Positions 25,966 through 33,642 of a stretch of 64,000 bases of DNA are shown piece after piece (the stretch's first letter is position 1; each line of letters starts with the position of its first letter). The notes under the pieces are model-generated. The model was not told the origin of the DNA. It made no database searches and saw only the letters and a program-made list of their open reading frames with translations. A program made the translations under genes and the position numbers. Source of the stretch: JAAYTL01 sp031460505 (GTDB lineage: Bacteria; Bacillota; Clostridia; Tissierellales; Tissierellaceae). Location of the stretch: assembly GCA_031460505.1 (NCBI GenBank), contig JAVKTT010000002.1:124001-188000 (forward strand). The letters are read 5' to 3'.

Positions 25966-26124
25966 GTGTAACCATACAATGGTATTGTAACCTTATAAGT
26001 TTAAAGGTTACATCGAATCTAAACATCAGCTAATTGTAATATTTAGCTGAATTCAGGAATACTTTATGAATTTGGAGCGTAGTATGGAACTTGAAAATTT
26101 AATAATTGGAGGTGTTTGACATTA
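25966..26124 (+). promoter_or_regulatory. Long structured 5' leader of rny
   Basis: Three perfect stems follow one another: ACCAT/ATGGT (25971-25983), TGTAACCTT/AAGGTTACA (25986-25994 with 26004-26012) and CAGCTAA/TTAGCTG (26027-26033 with 26043-26049). A looser fourth uses ATACT (26059-26063) with AGTAT (26081-26085). TGTAACC also occurs at 25967-25973, so GGTTACA at 26006-26012 can pair with either copy. None is followed by a U-tract. I recognise no known riboswitch or T-box motif. Confidence 0.5.
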
Positions 26125-27657
26125 ATGATTGAAGCTTTATTCGCAATTCTTGGCGCAATTATTGGAATAATCGTCGGATATTATATAAGGAAAAATATAG
26201 GCGAAGGAAAAATAAATAATGCTGAAGAGTTAGCAAAACAAATCGTAGAAGATGCAAAGAAAGATGGAGAATCTCATAAGAAGGAATTATTATTAGAAGC
26301 TAAAGATGAGATTCACAAGTTAAGAACTGAGTCCGAAAGAGAGAATAGAGAACGACGTAATGAAGTACAAAAGCTAGAACGTCGTGTTCAAAATAAAGAA
26401 GAATCTATTGATCGAAAATTGGAGTCAATCGAAAAGAAAGAAGAGTTAATTGCTAAAAAGAATAAGCAATTAGAAGAAAAAGAAGCTAGCATAAATGATT
26501 TATATGAGAAACAATTATTAGAATTAGAAAGACTTTCTGGTTTAACTTCTGAAGAAGCAAAAGAAGTATTATTAGATGGAGTTAGAAGAGAGATAGCTCA
26601 TGAATCTGCAGTTATGATTAAGGAAGTTGAAAGTCAAGCTAAATTAGAAGCTGATAAAAAAGCGAGAGAAATCATAACTACTGCAATTCAAAGATGTGCA
26701 GCTGATCATGTTGCCGAGACAACTGTAACTGTAGTTTCATTACCTAATGATGAAATGAAAGGCAGGATAATCGGTAGAGAGGGTAGAAACATTAGAACCC
26801 TTGAAACATTGACTGGTATTGACTTAATTATAGATGATACCCCAGAAGCAGTTGTATTATCAGGATTTGATCCTATTAGAAGAGAAGTTGCTAGAATTGC
26901 TCTTGAAAAATTAATTGTAGATGGTAGAATTCATCCTGCAAGAATTGAAGAGATGGTTGAGAAAGCTAAAAAAGAAGTCGATAATATTATTAGGGAAGAA
27001 GGAGAGCAAGCTGCATTTGATACTGGTATTCATAATCTTCATCCAGAAATTATAAAACTATTAGGAAGATTGAAATATAGGACTAGTTATGGACAAAATG
27101 TATTGAAGCACTCTGTTGAAGTTTCCCATTTAGCAGGGATGATGGCTGCTGAATTAGGTGCAGATGTCAGAATAGCAAAGCGTGCTGGATTATTACACGA
27201 TTTAGGAAAAGCAGTAGACCATGAAGTAGAAGGTCCTCATGTTGATATTGGTGTAGATTTAGCAAGAAGATATAAAGAATCTAAGGAAGTATTACATGCT
27301 ATAGCGGCACATCACGGCGATACAGAACCTACAACTGTTGAAGCAGTATTGGTTCAAGCGGCAGATGCTATATCAGCTGCAAGACCTGGTGCTAGAAGAG
27401 AAACCTTAGAAGCTTATATAAAGAGACTTGAAAAATTAGAAGAAATAGCTAATTCAGTTGAAGGGGTTGAAAAATCCTTTGCTATTCAGGCTGGTAGGGA
27501 AATAAGAATCATGGTAAAACCTGATGAAGTAGATGAAACTCAAACAGTTCACACTGCTAGAGAAATTGTTAAGAAAATTGAGTCTGAATTAGACTATCCG
27601 GGACAAATCAAAGTAAATGTAATTCGTGAAACCAGAGCTATTGAATATGCTAAATAG
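26125..27657 (+). CDS. rny: Ribonuclease Y
   Basis: Membrane-anchored endoribonuclease that initiates mRNA decay in Firmicutes. The 510-residue protein has an N-terminal transmembrane helix (residues 1-20), a long charged coiled coil to about residue 200, a KH domain (GRIIGREGRNIRTLETLTGIDL near 215) and an HD domain whose HD pair is in GLLHDLGKAVDHE near 355. The ATG at 26125 is 10 bases from the GGAGGTG ribosome binding site; an in-frame TTG at 26116 is too close to it. spoVS directly downstream is the classical neighbour. Confidence 0.97.
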   Translation: MIEALFAILGAIIGIIVGYYIRKNIGEGKINNAEELAKQIVEDAKKDGESHKKELLLEAKDEIHKLRTESERENRERRNEVQKLERRVQNKEESIDRKLESIEKKEELIAKKNKQLEEKEASINDLYEKQLLELERLSGLTSEEAKEVLLDGVRREIAHESAVMIKEVESQAKLEADKKAREIITTAIQRCAADHVAETTVTVVSLPNDEMKGRIIGREGRNIRTLETLTGIDLIIDDTPEAVVLSGFDPIRREVARIALEKLIVDGRIHPARIEEMVEKAKKEVDNIIREEGEQAAFDTGIHNLHPEIIKLLGRLKYRTSYGQNVLKHSVEVSHLAGMMAAELGADVRIAKRAGLLHDLGKAVDHEVEGPHVDIGVDLARRYKESKEVLHAIAAHHGDTEPTTVEAVLVQAADAISAARPGARRETLEAYIKRLEKLEEIANSVEGVEKSFAIQAGREIRIMVKPDEVDETQTVHTAREIVKKIESELDYPGQIKVNVIRETRAIEYAK

Positions 27658-27715
27658 TACATTGTTACAGTGATAAAATATTACTATTAAATTATAATAT
27701 TAAGGGGGCAATTAA

Positions 27716-27976
27716 ATGGATATATTAAAAGTATCATCAAAGTCTATCCCGAACTCTGTAGCTGGAGCACTTGCTGGTGTTATAAGAGAAAATGGAACTG
27801 CCGAAATGCAAGCAGTTGGAGCTGGAGCATTAAACCAAGCTATTAAAGCTGTAGCTATAGCAAGAGGATTTGTTGCACCAAGCGGGATGGATCTTATATG
27901 TATCCCTACTTTTACAGATATTATAATTGATGGTGAAGAAAGAACTGCAATTAAATTGATTGTTGAACCTAGATAA
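27716..27976 (+). CDS. spoVS: Stage V sporulation protein S
   Basis: An 86-residue Alba-fold protein, highly conserved in spore formers: MDILKVSSKSIPNSVAGALAG, GAGALNQAIKAVAIARGFVAPSG and the C-terminal GEERTAIKLIVEPR. Needed for late sporulation steps in B. subtilis; its biochemical role is unclear. AAGGGGG ribosome binding site before the ATG. A TATAAT lies shortly upstream at about 27690, so it may have its own promoter. A strong terminator follows. Confidence 0.97.
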   Translation: MDILKVSSKSIPNSVAGALAGVIRENGTAEMQAVGAGALNQAIKAVAIARGFVAPSGMDLICIPTFTDIIIDGEERTAIKLIVEPR

Positions 27977-27978
27977 TA

Positions 27979-28004
27979 AAGCCTGCCAATATTGGCAGGC
28001 TTTT
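27979..28004 (+). terminator. Intrinsic terminator after spoVS
   Basis: The 20-base palindrome at 27981-28000 (GCCTGCCA with TGGCAGGC around ATAT), extended by AA on the left and TTTT on the right, gives a stable stem with U-tract. Confidence 0.88.
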
Positions 28005-28073
28005 ATTGTGAAAATAACAATATTCTCTGTACGCACAGAATTGGTGTGGTTTTATTTTAAAGGAGGAAATAAT

Positions 28074-28892
28074 TTGAGATATGATTTACATGTTCATACT
28101 TATTTTTCGGACGGACTTCATAGTCCAGCAACTGTTATAAATAATGCACTTGACAGAGGTTTGGATGGTATTTCCATAACTGATCATGACACCGTATTAG
28201 GATTAGAAGAAGCTACTCTGTATAGTAATAAATTCGACAACTTTAATGTAATACCAGGAATAGAATTATCATGTATCTATGAGAATAATGAGGTCCATAT
28301 ACTAGGATACTTTATAGATTATAGTAATGATAGATTAATATCAACTACAAATGAATTAAGAAAACATAGATTAACTCGAATTGAGAAGATAGTAGGGAAA
28401 TTAAGTAAATTAAAGATAGACGTAGATATTGAAAAAATCAAAGAGAAGAATGACAATGACTTTATTGGAAGAGTTGCAGTTGCACGGGAACTGGTTAGTA
28501 AAGGATATGTCTCCAATACTCAAGAAGCTTTTTCAAGGTATTTAAATCCAGGAAAACCAGCACATGTTGAAAGATATAAACTTTCAATTGATGACGCCAT
28601 ATCATTAATAAAAGGAGCTGACGGCATACCTGTTTTAGCTCACCCTGGACTTATAAAGGATAAGTATCTTGTTCAACTTTGCATTGATAAAGGTATAGAA
28701 GGCATAGAATGTATACACTCAAAGCATACACAAAGCCAAACTAAAAATTTTAAAAATCTTGCAAACAGACATAATCTAATAGTAACGGGTGGTTCCGACT
28801 GCCATGGAGACCTGACTAACGGTGAATTACTATTAGGTAAGTATTATATAGATCTAAGCTTAATTCCTAAAATGAAGGAGAGGATTAAATGA
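28074..28892 (+). CDS. PHP domain phosphoesterase, TrpH/YciV type
   Basis: A 272-residue PHP-fold metal-dependent phosphoesterase related to E. coli YciV (RNase AM / 3',5'-nucleoside bisphosphate phosphatase). Metal-ligand motifs: DLHVHTYFSDG at residues 4-14, ITDHDT near 36, PGIELSC near 62, VLAHPG near 185 and GGSDCHGD near 239. TTG start at 28074 behind AAGGAGGAAAT; the frame is open further upstream, but the homology begins at the TTG. Probably removes short RNA or bisphosphonucleotides, by family inference. It overlaps the padR-like gene by four bases. Confidence 0.88.
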   Translation: MRYDLHVHTYFSDGLHSPATVINNALDRGLDGISITDHDTVLGLEEATLYSNKFDNFNVIPGIELSCIYENNEVHILGYFIDYSNDRLISTTNELRKHRLTRIEKIVGKLSKLKIDVDIEKIKEKNDNDFIGRVAVARELVSKGYVSNTQEAFSRYLNPGKPAHVERYKLSIDDAISLIKGADGIPVLAHPGLIKDKYLVQLCIDKGIEGIECIHSKHTQSQTKNFKNLANRHNLIVTGGSDCHGDLTNGELLLGKYYIDLSLIPKMKERIK

Positions 28893-29272
28893 CTATTTAT
28901 AAAGGGGAAAGACAGAGACAATTTCCTACTACTATAGGAACCACAACTTTTGTAAAACTATATATATTACATCTTTTAACCGAGAAAAACTATTATGGAA
29001 ATAAAATAAAGGATGAGATTAGTAGAAGACTTAACAATAAATGGACGCCTAGCCCTGGTATGATATATCCATTGCTTAGAGAATTGGAATCAGAAGGGTA
29101 TATCGAAGGATGGTGGGAGGAACCTGAAAAAAGGTCTATTAGAAGATATAAGATTACAGATAAAGGTATCAATCATTATAAAGTAATCCATAGACAATCT
29201 AAAGAAGCTTTTGACAACTCATTATTTATTATTAAATCAGTTATGAAGGATTTATATAAAGAAAATGTATAG
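28889..29272 (+). CDS. PadR family transcriptional regulator
   Basis: A 127-residue winged-helix protein: LYILHLLTEKNYYGNKIKDEI, then TPSPGMIYPLLRELESEGYIEG (recognition region) and KRSIRRYKITDKG (wing), followed by a C-terminal helix for dimerisation. It starts with an ATGA overlap with the PHP gene, so the two should be co-transcribed. The target is unknown. PadR members often respond to small hydrophobic molecules or control neighbouring transport genes, but no transporter is adjacent. Confidence 0.85.
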   Translation: MTIYKGERQRQFPTTIGTTTFVKLYILHLLTEKNYYGNKIKDEISRRLNNKWTPSPGMIYPLLRELESEGYIEGWWEEPEKRSIRRYKITDKGINHYKVIHRQSKEAFDNSLFIIKSVMKDLYKENV

Positions 29273-29334
29273 TTAATTAATTCACAAATTTAATGAATTT
29301 ATGAGTAGTATTTATTGTAAATTAAATCATAATG

Positions 29335-29375
29335 TATTAATGGTATACATATTATTTTTATGTATACCATTAATA
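29335..29375 (+). terminator. 16-bp inverted repeat after the padR-like gene
   Basis: TATTAATGGTATACAT (29335-29350) is perfectly repeated inverted at 29360-29375 (ATGTATACCATTAATA) with a nine-base loop, 63 bases after the padR stop. The stem is AT-rich and the tail is ATATTTTAG, so it is a plausible but weak terminator. A protein-binding site is the alternative. Confidence 0.5.
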
Positions 29376-29631
29376 ATATTTTAGATCTCTTATTCAATTT
29401 GGTTTTACAAATTTTATATAGAAAATTGATTAGAATTAAGAATTAGGTGTTAATGTTATTAAATAAAAGTAAAATTAAATAATAGTTTCCATATAATTTA
29501 AGTAGTCATCATATTATTTAAGAAATAACAGATAATAGATTACAAATTTAGCATTCTTAATTTGAAACATTTGAGATCCTTAAGTTAGTTTAAACAATTT
29601 AAGAGACATAAAGTATTTTTTACAATTTGTG

Positions 29632-29738
29632 AAAAAACGAGGCTTTAAAATGCTTTCTAGAGGCATTTTAGGCATCGAAACATATAATACCTTTATTACT
29701 TATCAAAAGTTCCCTCGGGGCAGATTTAACCGTTTTTT
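29632..29738. ncRNA. Candidate structured small RNA or double-ended terminator element
   Basis: TAAAATGC (29646-29653) pairs with GCATTTTA (29663-29670), supported by CGA/TCG outside (29638-29640 with 29675-29677). A competing outer helix joins CGAGG (29638-29642) to CCTCG (29713-29717). T6 tracts flank both ends: on the minus strand directly after the hairpin (A6 at 29632-29637) and on the plus strand at 29733-29738. A GC-rich patch (about 29712-29722) stands out in AT-rich surroundings. Strand and function are uncertain and I do not recognise an RNA family. Confidence 0.25.
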
Positions 29739-29864
29739 AAATGATTTTGATAGATTTATTGAAAATATACCATAATAGTGTTGGATTTATTCAAATTTTA
29801 AAGATTAGATATGATTTTTAAATAAACTGGATAAATTTTCATATTTATGGTATTATATTTGTAT

Positions 29865-29902
29865 ATCATTAGTCACAAAATAGATATTTTGTGACTAATG
29901 AT
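29865..29902. repeat. Perfect 38-bp palindrome upstream of the Xer-type recombinase gene
   Basis: ATCATTAGTCACAAAATA (29865-29882) and its exact reverse complement (29885-29902) flank a central GA. The inner part reads as two 11-base arms (TAGTCACAAAA and TTTTGTGACTA) around a six-base spacer TAGATA, the geometry of a dif-like Xer site. It ends 28 bases before the recombinase start. Alternatives are an operator or an mRNA leader hairpin. Confidence 0.85.
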
Positions 29903-29930
29903 GAAAAAAACTAAAGAAATGAGGATTTAT

Positions 29931-30899
29931 ATGATTGAAACACCTTTAATTCTGGACGATTACCTAAATTACATGGAAACTATTAGAGGAACTTCACCTA
30001 ATACTGTTAAGGAATATTATTATGATTTAATTACATTTTTTAAATACATAAAAATCAGATATAAATTGGTTCCCTCTGATTTGGAATTTGAGGAGATTGA
30101 AATTGATGATATTGATCTAGATCTAATTAAAAAAATCAATATACAAGATCTTCATGCTTATATCTCTTTTGTAGATAAAAATCGCGGAAATGGAAATAAT
30201 ACGAAATCAAGAAAGGTGTCCTCCCTTCGCTCATTCTTTAAATATCTATATTCTACAATTAGTTTACTAGATAAGAATCCAGCTGAATCTTTAGAAGGAC
30301 CTAAAACAAATCAGAGGCATCCTGTATATTTAACTCTAGAGCAATCCGAGACACTCTTAAACAAAATTCTAGAAAACCCTAGTGAAGAATATAGAAAAAG
30401 AGATTATGCGATCATAATGTTATTTTTAAACTGTGGTATGCGCCTTTCTGAGCTTGCTAGTATTAATATAAGCAAAATCAAAAATGATACACTTGCCGTT
30501 ATTGGTAAAGGAAATAAAGAACGAACAATTTATTTAAATGAGGCTTGTCAAGATGCTATCAATGATTATTTAGAAGTTAGACCTAAAGACGTAAACGACC
30601 CAGATGCCTTGTTTATTAGTAAAAGGAAAAATAGAATCAGTAACCGAGCAATACAACATATGGTAGAAAAATATTTCAAAAAAATAGGCCTGGATACAAG
30701 TGTATACTCCACTCACAAATTAAGGCATACAGCAGCTACCTTAATGTATAAACATGGTAACGTAGATATAAGAGCATTGCAAGAGATTCTAGGACATGAA
30801 TCTGTATCAACTACCCAAATATATACCCACTTAGATGACGAAAGATTAAGAGATGCAATTAAAAGCAATCCTCTTGCCAATAGAAAAAAACAAAGCTGA
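29931..30899 (+). CDS. Tyrosine recombinase, XerC/XerD-like
   Basis: A 322-residue integrase-family recombinase. It has an N-terminal SAM-like core-binding domain (LDDYLNYMETIRGTSPNTVKEYYYDL) and a C-terminal catalytic domain with Arg in CGMRLSELA, the HKLRHTAAT box, GHESVSTTQIYTH and the nucleophilic Tyr in that last motif. The ATG at 29931 behind GAGGA is chosen; two ATGs at 29898 and 29901 lie inside the palindrome and have no ribosome binding site. A second Xer protein (xerD) is at 58075. This one could be the XerC partner or a stand-alone recombinase acting on the adjacent palindrome. Confidence 0.88.
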   Translation: MIETPLILDDYLNYMETIRGTSPNTVKEYYYDLITFFKYIKIRYKLVPSDLEFEEIEIDDIDLDLIKKINIQDLHAYISFVDKNRGNGNNTKSRKVSSLRSFFKYLYSTISLLDKNPAESLEGPKTNQRHPVYLTLEQSETLLNKILENPSEEYRKRDYAIIMLFLNCGMRLSELASINISKIKNDTLAVIGKGNKERTIYLNEACQDAINDYLEVRPKDVNDPDALFISKRKNRISNRAIQHMVEKYFKKIGLDTSVYSTHKLRHTAATLMYKHGNVDIRALQEILGHESVSTTQIYTHLDDERLRDAIKSNPLANRKKQS

Positions 30900-30916
30900 G
30901 ATTATTCTCAGCTTTT
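30892..30916. terminator. Bidirectional terminator between the recombinase and yneA-like genes
   Basis: AAAGCTGAG (30892-30900) pairs with CTCAGCTTT (30907-30915), with A-rich sequence on the left and TTTT on the right. It overlaps both converging stop codons. Confidence 0.8.
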
Positions 30917-31220
30917 ATTCATTCAGAATTGGTACTTTTATAGTATCTCCAGGATATATATATGCCGTATCTAAATCATTGAATTCTTTAAGTTTATAAA
31001 CTAAATATCTTACATCATATTTATTAGGCATATTTTTTTCTGCTATATTCCATAGAGTATCCCCTTTACTAACCCTAACTTCCCTATAATCTTCATTAAG
31101 CACTATACTATGGACCCTCTTAGAATTAGTAACTAGGAAAAACGTTGTAAAAATCATTACCAATAAAAACGACATAAAAAAATAAAATCTTTGTCTGTTT
31201 ACTATTCTATACTTTTTCAT
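30915..31220 (-). CDS. yneA: LysM-domain SOS cell-division suppressor, YneA-like
   Basis: A 101-residue protein with an N-terminal transmembrane segment (about residues 13-31) and a C-terminal LysM domain (VSKGDTLWNIAEKN... IYPGDTIKVPI). B. subtilis YneA has the same size, topology and position, divergent from lexA, and delays division during the SOS response. The start is the ATG at 31220 behind GAGGTGTGG; the reading frame runs on to 31250 but crosses the LexA box. LexA-box-containing promoter upstream. The call rests on architecture and context. Confidence 0.82.
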   Translation of the reverse strand: MKKYRIVNRQRFYFFMSFLLVMIFTTFFLVTNSKRVHSIVLNEDYREVRVSKGDTLWNIAEKNMPNKYDVRYLVYKLKEFNDLDTAYIYPGDTIKVPILNE

Positions 31221-31244
31221 ATCCACACCTCGCACAATAGTTCT

Positions 31245-31350
31245 GAACAACTGTTCTTATATCCATTTTAAACAAATGTTCCCTACTTGTCAACACATTT
31301 ATGCAAAATAAGAACCTTTGTTTGATTATTTTATTTCTCTATGTTATAAT
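31245..31350. promoter_or_regulatory. Divergent yneA-lexA SOS control region
   Basis: Toward yneA (minus strand): TTGACA (31288-31293), a 17-base spacer and TAAAAT (31265-31270). Toward lexA: TTTGAT (31321-31326), an 18-base spacer and TATAAT (31345-31350) with an extended TG. LexA boxes: perfect GAACAACTGTTC at 31245-31256 (yneA transcript start), near-perfect AAACAAATGTTC at 31270-31281 inside the yneA spacer, and GAACCTTTGTTT at 31312-31323 over the lexA -35. Confidence 0.88.
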
Positions 31351-31389
31351 GATTCTAATTATAGGACAAAAATCAAGGAGGTGTTGATT

Positions 31390-32007
31390 ATGTATGAAGA
31401 TCTATCACAAAAACAAATAGAGGTATTATTGTTTATTAAAAGCGAAATTCAAAGGCAAGGGTATCCCCCTGCTGTAAGAGATATATGTAAAGGTGTTAAC
31501 TTAAAATCTACATCCACCGTTCATGCTCATTTAGAAAAACTTGAAGCAAAAGGATACATTAGAAAAGACCCTACCAAACCAAGAGCTATTGAAATTTTAG
31601 ATAAAGATGACGATTTTTTATTCTCTAGAAAGAAGACTGTTGATATTCCAATTGTAGGCCAAGTAACAGCCGGGCTTCCTATTCTAGCTGTAGAAAATAT
31701 CGAAGATACCTTCCCTGTTGCTGTTGAATTTGTTGAAGGGCATGATGTTTTCTTTTTAAGAGTTAAAGGCGAAAGTATGATTGATGCAGGTATATTAGAC
31801 GGAGATCTAGTTTTAGTTCAAGAGCAAAAAGTAGCAAATAACGGAGATATAGTAGTTGCACTGTTAGAAGATGAAGCTACTGTTAAACGATTTTATAAAG
31901 AAAAAGATCATATAAGATTACAACCAGAAAATCAATTTATGGAGCCAATCATTACTAGAAATGTTAGAATTCTAGGTAAGGTAATCGGATTGTTTAGAAG
32001 GGTATAA
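31390..32007 (+). CDS. lexA: SOS repressor LexA
   Basis: A 205-residue repressor-protease. The N-terminal winged helix is clear (LSQKQIEVLLFIKSEI, PPAVRDICKGVNLKSTSTVHAHLEKLEAKGYI). The autocleavage site is the Ala-Gly of VGQVTAGLP. The catalytic serine is in GESMIDAG and the lysine in EDEATVKRFY. The ATG at 31390 behind AAGGAGGTG is used; the longer frame would begin inside the promoter. It should repress itself, yneA and recA through the boxes seen in this window. Confidence 0.98.
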   Translation: MYEDLSQKQIEVLLFIKSEIQRQGYPPAVRDICKGVNLKSTSTVHAHLEKLEAKGYIRKDPTKPRAIEILDKDDDFLFSRKKTVDIPIVGQVTAGLPILAVENIEDTFPVAVEFVEGHDVFFLRVKGESMIDAGILDGDLVLVQEQKVANNGDIVVALLEDEATVKRFYKEKDHIRLQPENQFMEPIITRNVRILGKVIGLFRRV

Positions 32008-32023
32008 TTCTATTTTAATTAAA

Positions 32024-32063
32024 AAAAGCTATGAAATGTACTAATTACATATTCATAGCTTTT
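32024..32063. terminator. Bidirectional terminator between lexA and the YnbB-like gene
   Basis: AAAAGCTATGAA (about 32025-32036) pairs with TTCATAGCTTTT (32052-32063), extended inward by TGTA with TACA after one unpaired base on each arm. A-runs on the left and T-runs on the right serve both converging genes. Confidence 0.82.
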
Positions 32064-32072
32064 ATATTTTGT

Positions 32073-33365
32073 CTATTTTATATCCACTAAATTTTTCGTA
32101 TATAGATTGTTTAGTGATTTATAAACACCTAACTTACAATGATCATAAGTTAAACCACCTTGATAATATGCAAAATACGGTTCTCTCATTGGCCCATCTG
32201 CACTAAGTTCTATAGATGATCCTTCAATAAATCCACCAGCAGCCATTATAACTCGATCTTCATACCCAGGCATGTCCCAGGCTTCTGGAGTTACAAATGA
32301 ATCAACAGCTGATGCTGCTTGGATGCCTTTGCAAAACTCTGATACTCTCTCCTTATTTAACAATTCAACACCCTGAATTATGTCACTTCTCTTATCATCA
32401 ATCTCAGGTACTATTCTAAACCCAAGGCTTTTATATACTGCCCCCACAAGTAACGCTCCTTTTACAGCTTCAGAAACAATATGTGGAGCCAAGAATAGTC
32501 CTTGTAAAGTAGTTCTTGTTGTGCCAAAGGTTAGCCCAGTGTCCTTACCTAATCCTGGAGCAGTCATCCTATTTGCAACTTTCTCTATTAAGTCCCTTCT
32601 TCCAACTACATAACCTCCAGATAGTGCAATCCCTCCACCCGGATTTTTTATTAAAGAGCCTGCCATAATATCTGCACCTACATCAGTTGGTTCTTTATAA
32701 TCTAAGAACTCACCATAACAATTATCAACCATCACAACAATGTCTTTATTAAATTTCTTAATTGACTCAATCGCCTCTCCTATTTCCTCAATAGTAAAGG
32801 CTCTTCTATCACTGTATCCTGTTGATCTTTGAATTGCAACAACCTTTGTATCCAAAGTTATAGCTTGTAATGCATTCTCTATATCTATTTTGTTATTATT
32901 TAATGGTACCTCTTTATATTTGATTCCATAATCCATTAAGGTCCCATCAATATTTCCTTTTGAACCAATGACTTGTTGTAATGTATCATATGGAGCTCCA
33001 CTTATATAAATCAACTCATCTCCTGGTCTTAAAATTCCCGAAAGCGTTAGAGATAATGCATGTGTACCCGATGCTATAGTAGGTCTTACGAGTGCATCCT
33101 CAGTATTAAATACTCTAGAATATATCTCCTCTACCTTTTCTCTTCCCACATCTCCATATCCATACCCTGTAGTCCAATAAAAGTCAGTTGAACTTAAACG
33201 AGATTCGTGCATCGCATTAATCACTTTGTATTGATTGTATTCTCTAATCTCATCTATCTCTTCTTTCTTATCTAATATCAATTTTTCTTTATCATTAACA
33301 TAAGCTATTATTTCTTTCTCTATTCCAAATTGTTTACATAATATATTTTCTGTACACTGTTTCAT
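32073..33365 (-). CDS. PLP-dependent methionine gamma-lyase-like protein, YnbB family
   Basis: A 430-residue fold-type I PLP enzyme of the YnbB / 'aluminium resistance' family (COG4100). The PLP lysine is in AGSLIKNPGGG; the substrate-loop motif STDFYWTTGYGYGDVGREKVE and RPTIASGTHAL are family marks. The true substrate is unsettled; some databases call it methionine gamma-lyase. Position downstream of hfq and miaA matches the B. subtilis miaA-hfq-ynbB region. ATG start behind AAGGAAGG. Confidence 0.85.
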   Translation of the reverse strand: MKQCTENILCKQFGIEKEIIAYVNDKEKLILDKKEEIDEIREYNQYKVINAMHESRLSSTDFYWTTGYGYGDVGREKVEEIYSRVFNTEDALVRPTIASGTHALSLTLSGILRPGDELIYISGAPYDTLQQVIGSKGNIDGTLMDYGIKYKEVPLNNNKIDIENALQAITLDTKVVAIQRSTGYSDRRAFTIEEIGEAIESIKKFNKDIVVMVDNCYGEFLDYKEPTDVGADIMAGSLIKNPGGGIALSGGYVVGRRDLIEKVANRMTAPGLGKDTGLTFGTTRTTLQGLFLAPHIVSEAVKGALLVGAVYKSLGFRIVPEIDDKRSDIIQGVELLNKERVSEFCKGIQAASAVDSFVTPEAWDMPGYEDRVIMAAGGFIEGSSIELSADGPMREPYFAYYQGGLTYDHCKLGVYKSLNNLYTKNLVDIK

Positions 33366-33399
33366 TATTTATGCATACCTTCCTTAAGTTAAGTTTGAA

Positions 33400-33621
33400 T
33401 TACTCTTTTAGATCTATAGTCTTAGAAGGAACTATAGTAGAAATTGCATGTTTGTATATAAGTTGTTGTTTTCCTTCGCTATCTATAACTAGAGTGTAAT
33501 TATCAAATCCCTTTACCATACCTTTGATTTGATAACCATTCACTAAGTAAACTGTAATATCGATATTGTCCTTCCTTGCCTTATTAAGAAATAGATCTTG
33601 CAAATTAATAATTTGTTTCAT
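33400..33621 (-). CDS. hfq: RNA chaperone Hfq
   Basis: A 73-residue Sm-fold protein: LQDLFLNKARKDNIDITVYLVNGYQIKGMVKGFDNYTLVI (Sm1) and QLIYKHAISTIVPS (Sm2 with the YKHA box). Forms hexamers that bind small RNAs and A-rich RNA. The start is ATG behind GGAGGAGTAAT. It follows miaA by 21 bases, the conserved miaA-hfq order. Confidence 0.97.
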   Translation of the reverse strand: MKQIINLQDLFLNKARKDNIDITVYLVNGYQIKGMVKGFDNYTLVIDSEGKQQLIYKHAISTIVPSKTIDLKE

Positions 33622-33642
33622 TATTACTCCTCCTTGTTAGAA

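Larger units (their letters stand above)
29273..29864. other. Gene-poor intergenic stretch of about 590 bases
   Basis: Very AT-rich. No reading frame with a credible ribosome binding site is seen on either strand; short ATG runs such as the one at about 29452 close after a few codons. It contains the 16-bp inverted repeat at 29335-29375 and a foldable element at 29632-29738, described separately. Just before the recombinase gene it has -10-like sequences (TATTAT and TATATT at about 29850-29860). Confidence 0.7.

Noticed and set aside
25961..26110. T-box or known metabolite riboswitch in the rny leader
   Set aside because: No T-box AGGGTGGNACCGCG element, no terminator, and no motif of a riboswitch class I know.
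27960..28073. N-terminal extension of the PHP phosphoesterase frame
   Set aside because: It would start inside spoVS and run through the spoVS terminator; the AAGGAGG-TTG start at 28074 aligns with the DLHVHT motif.
29898..29930. Earlier ATG starts for the recombinase gene inside the palindrome
   Set aside because: No ribosome binding site for 29898 or 29901, whereas GAGGA precedes the ATG at 29931; homologous proteins begin near the later start.
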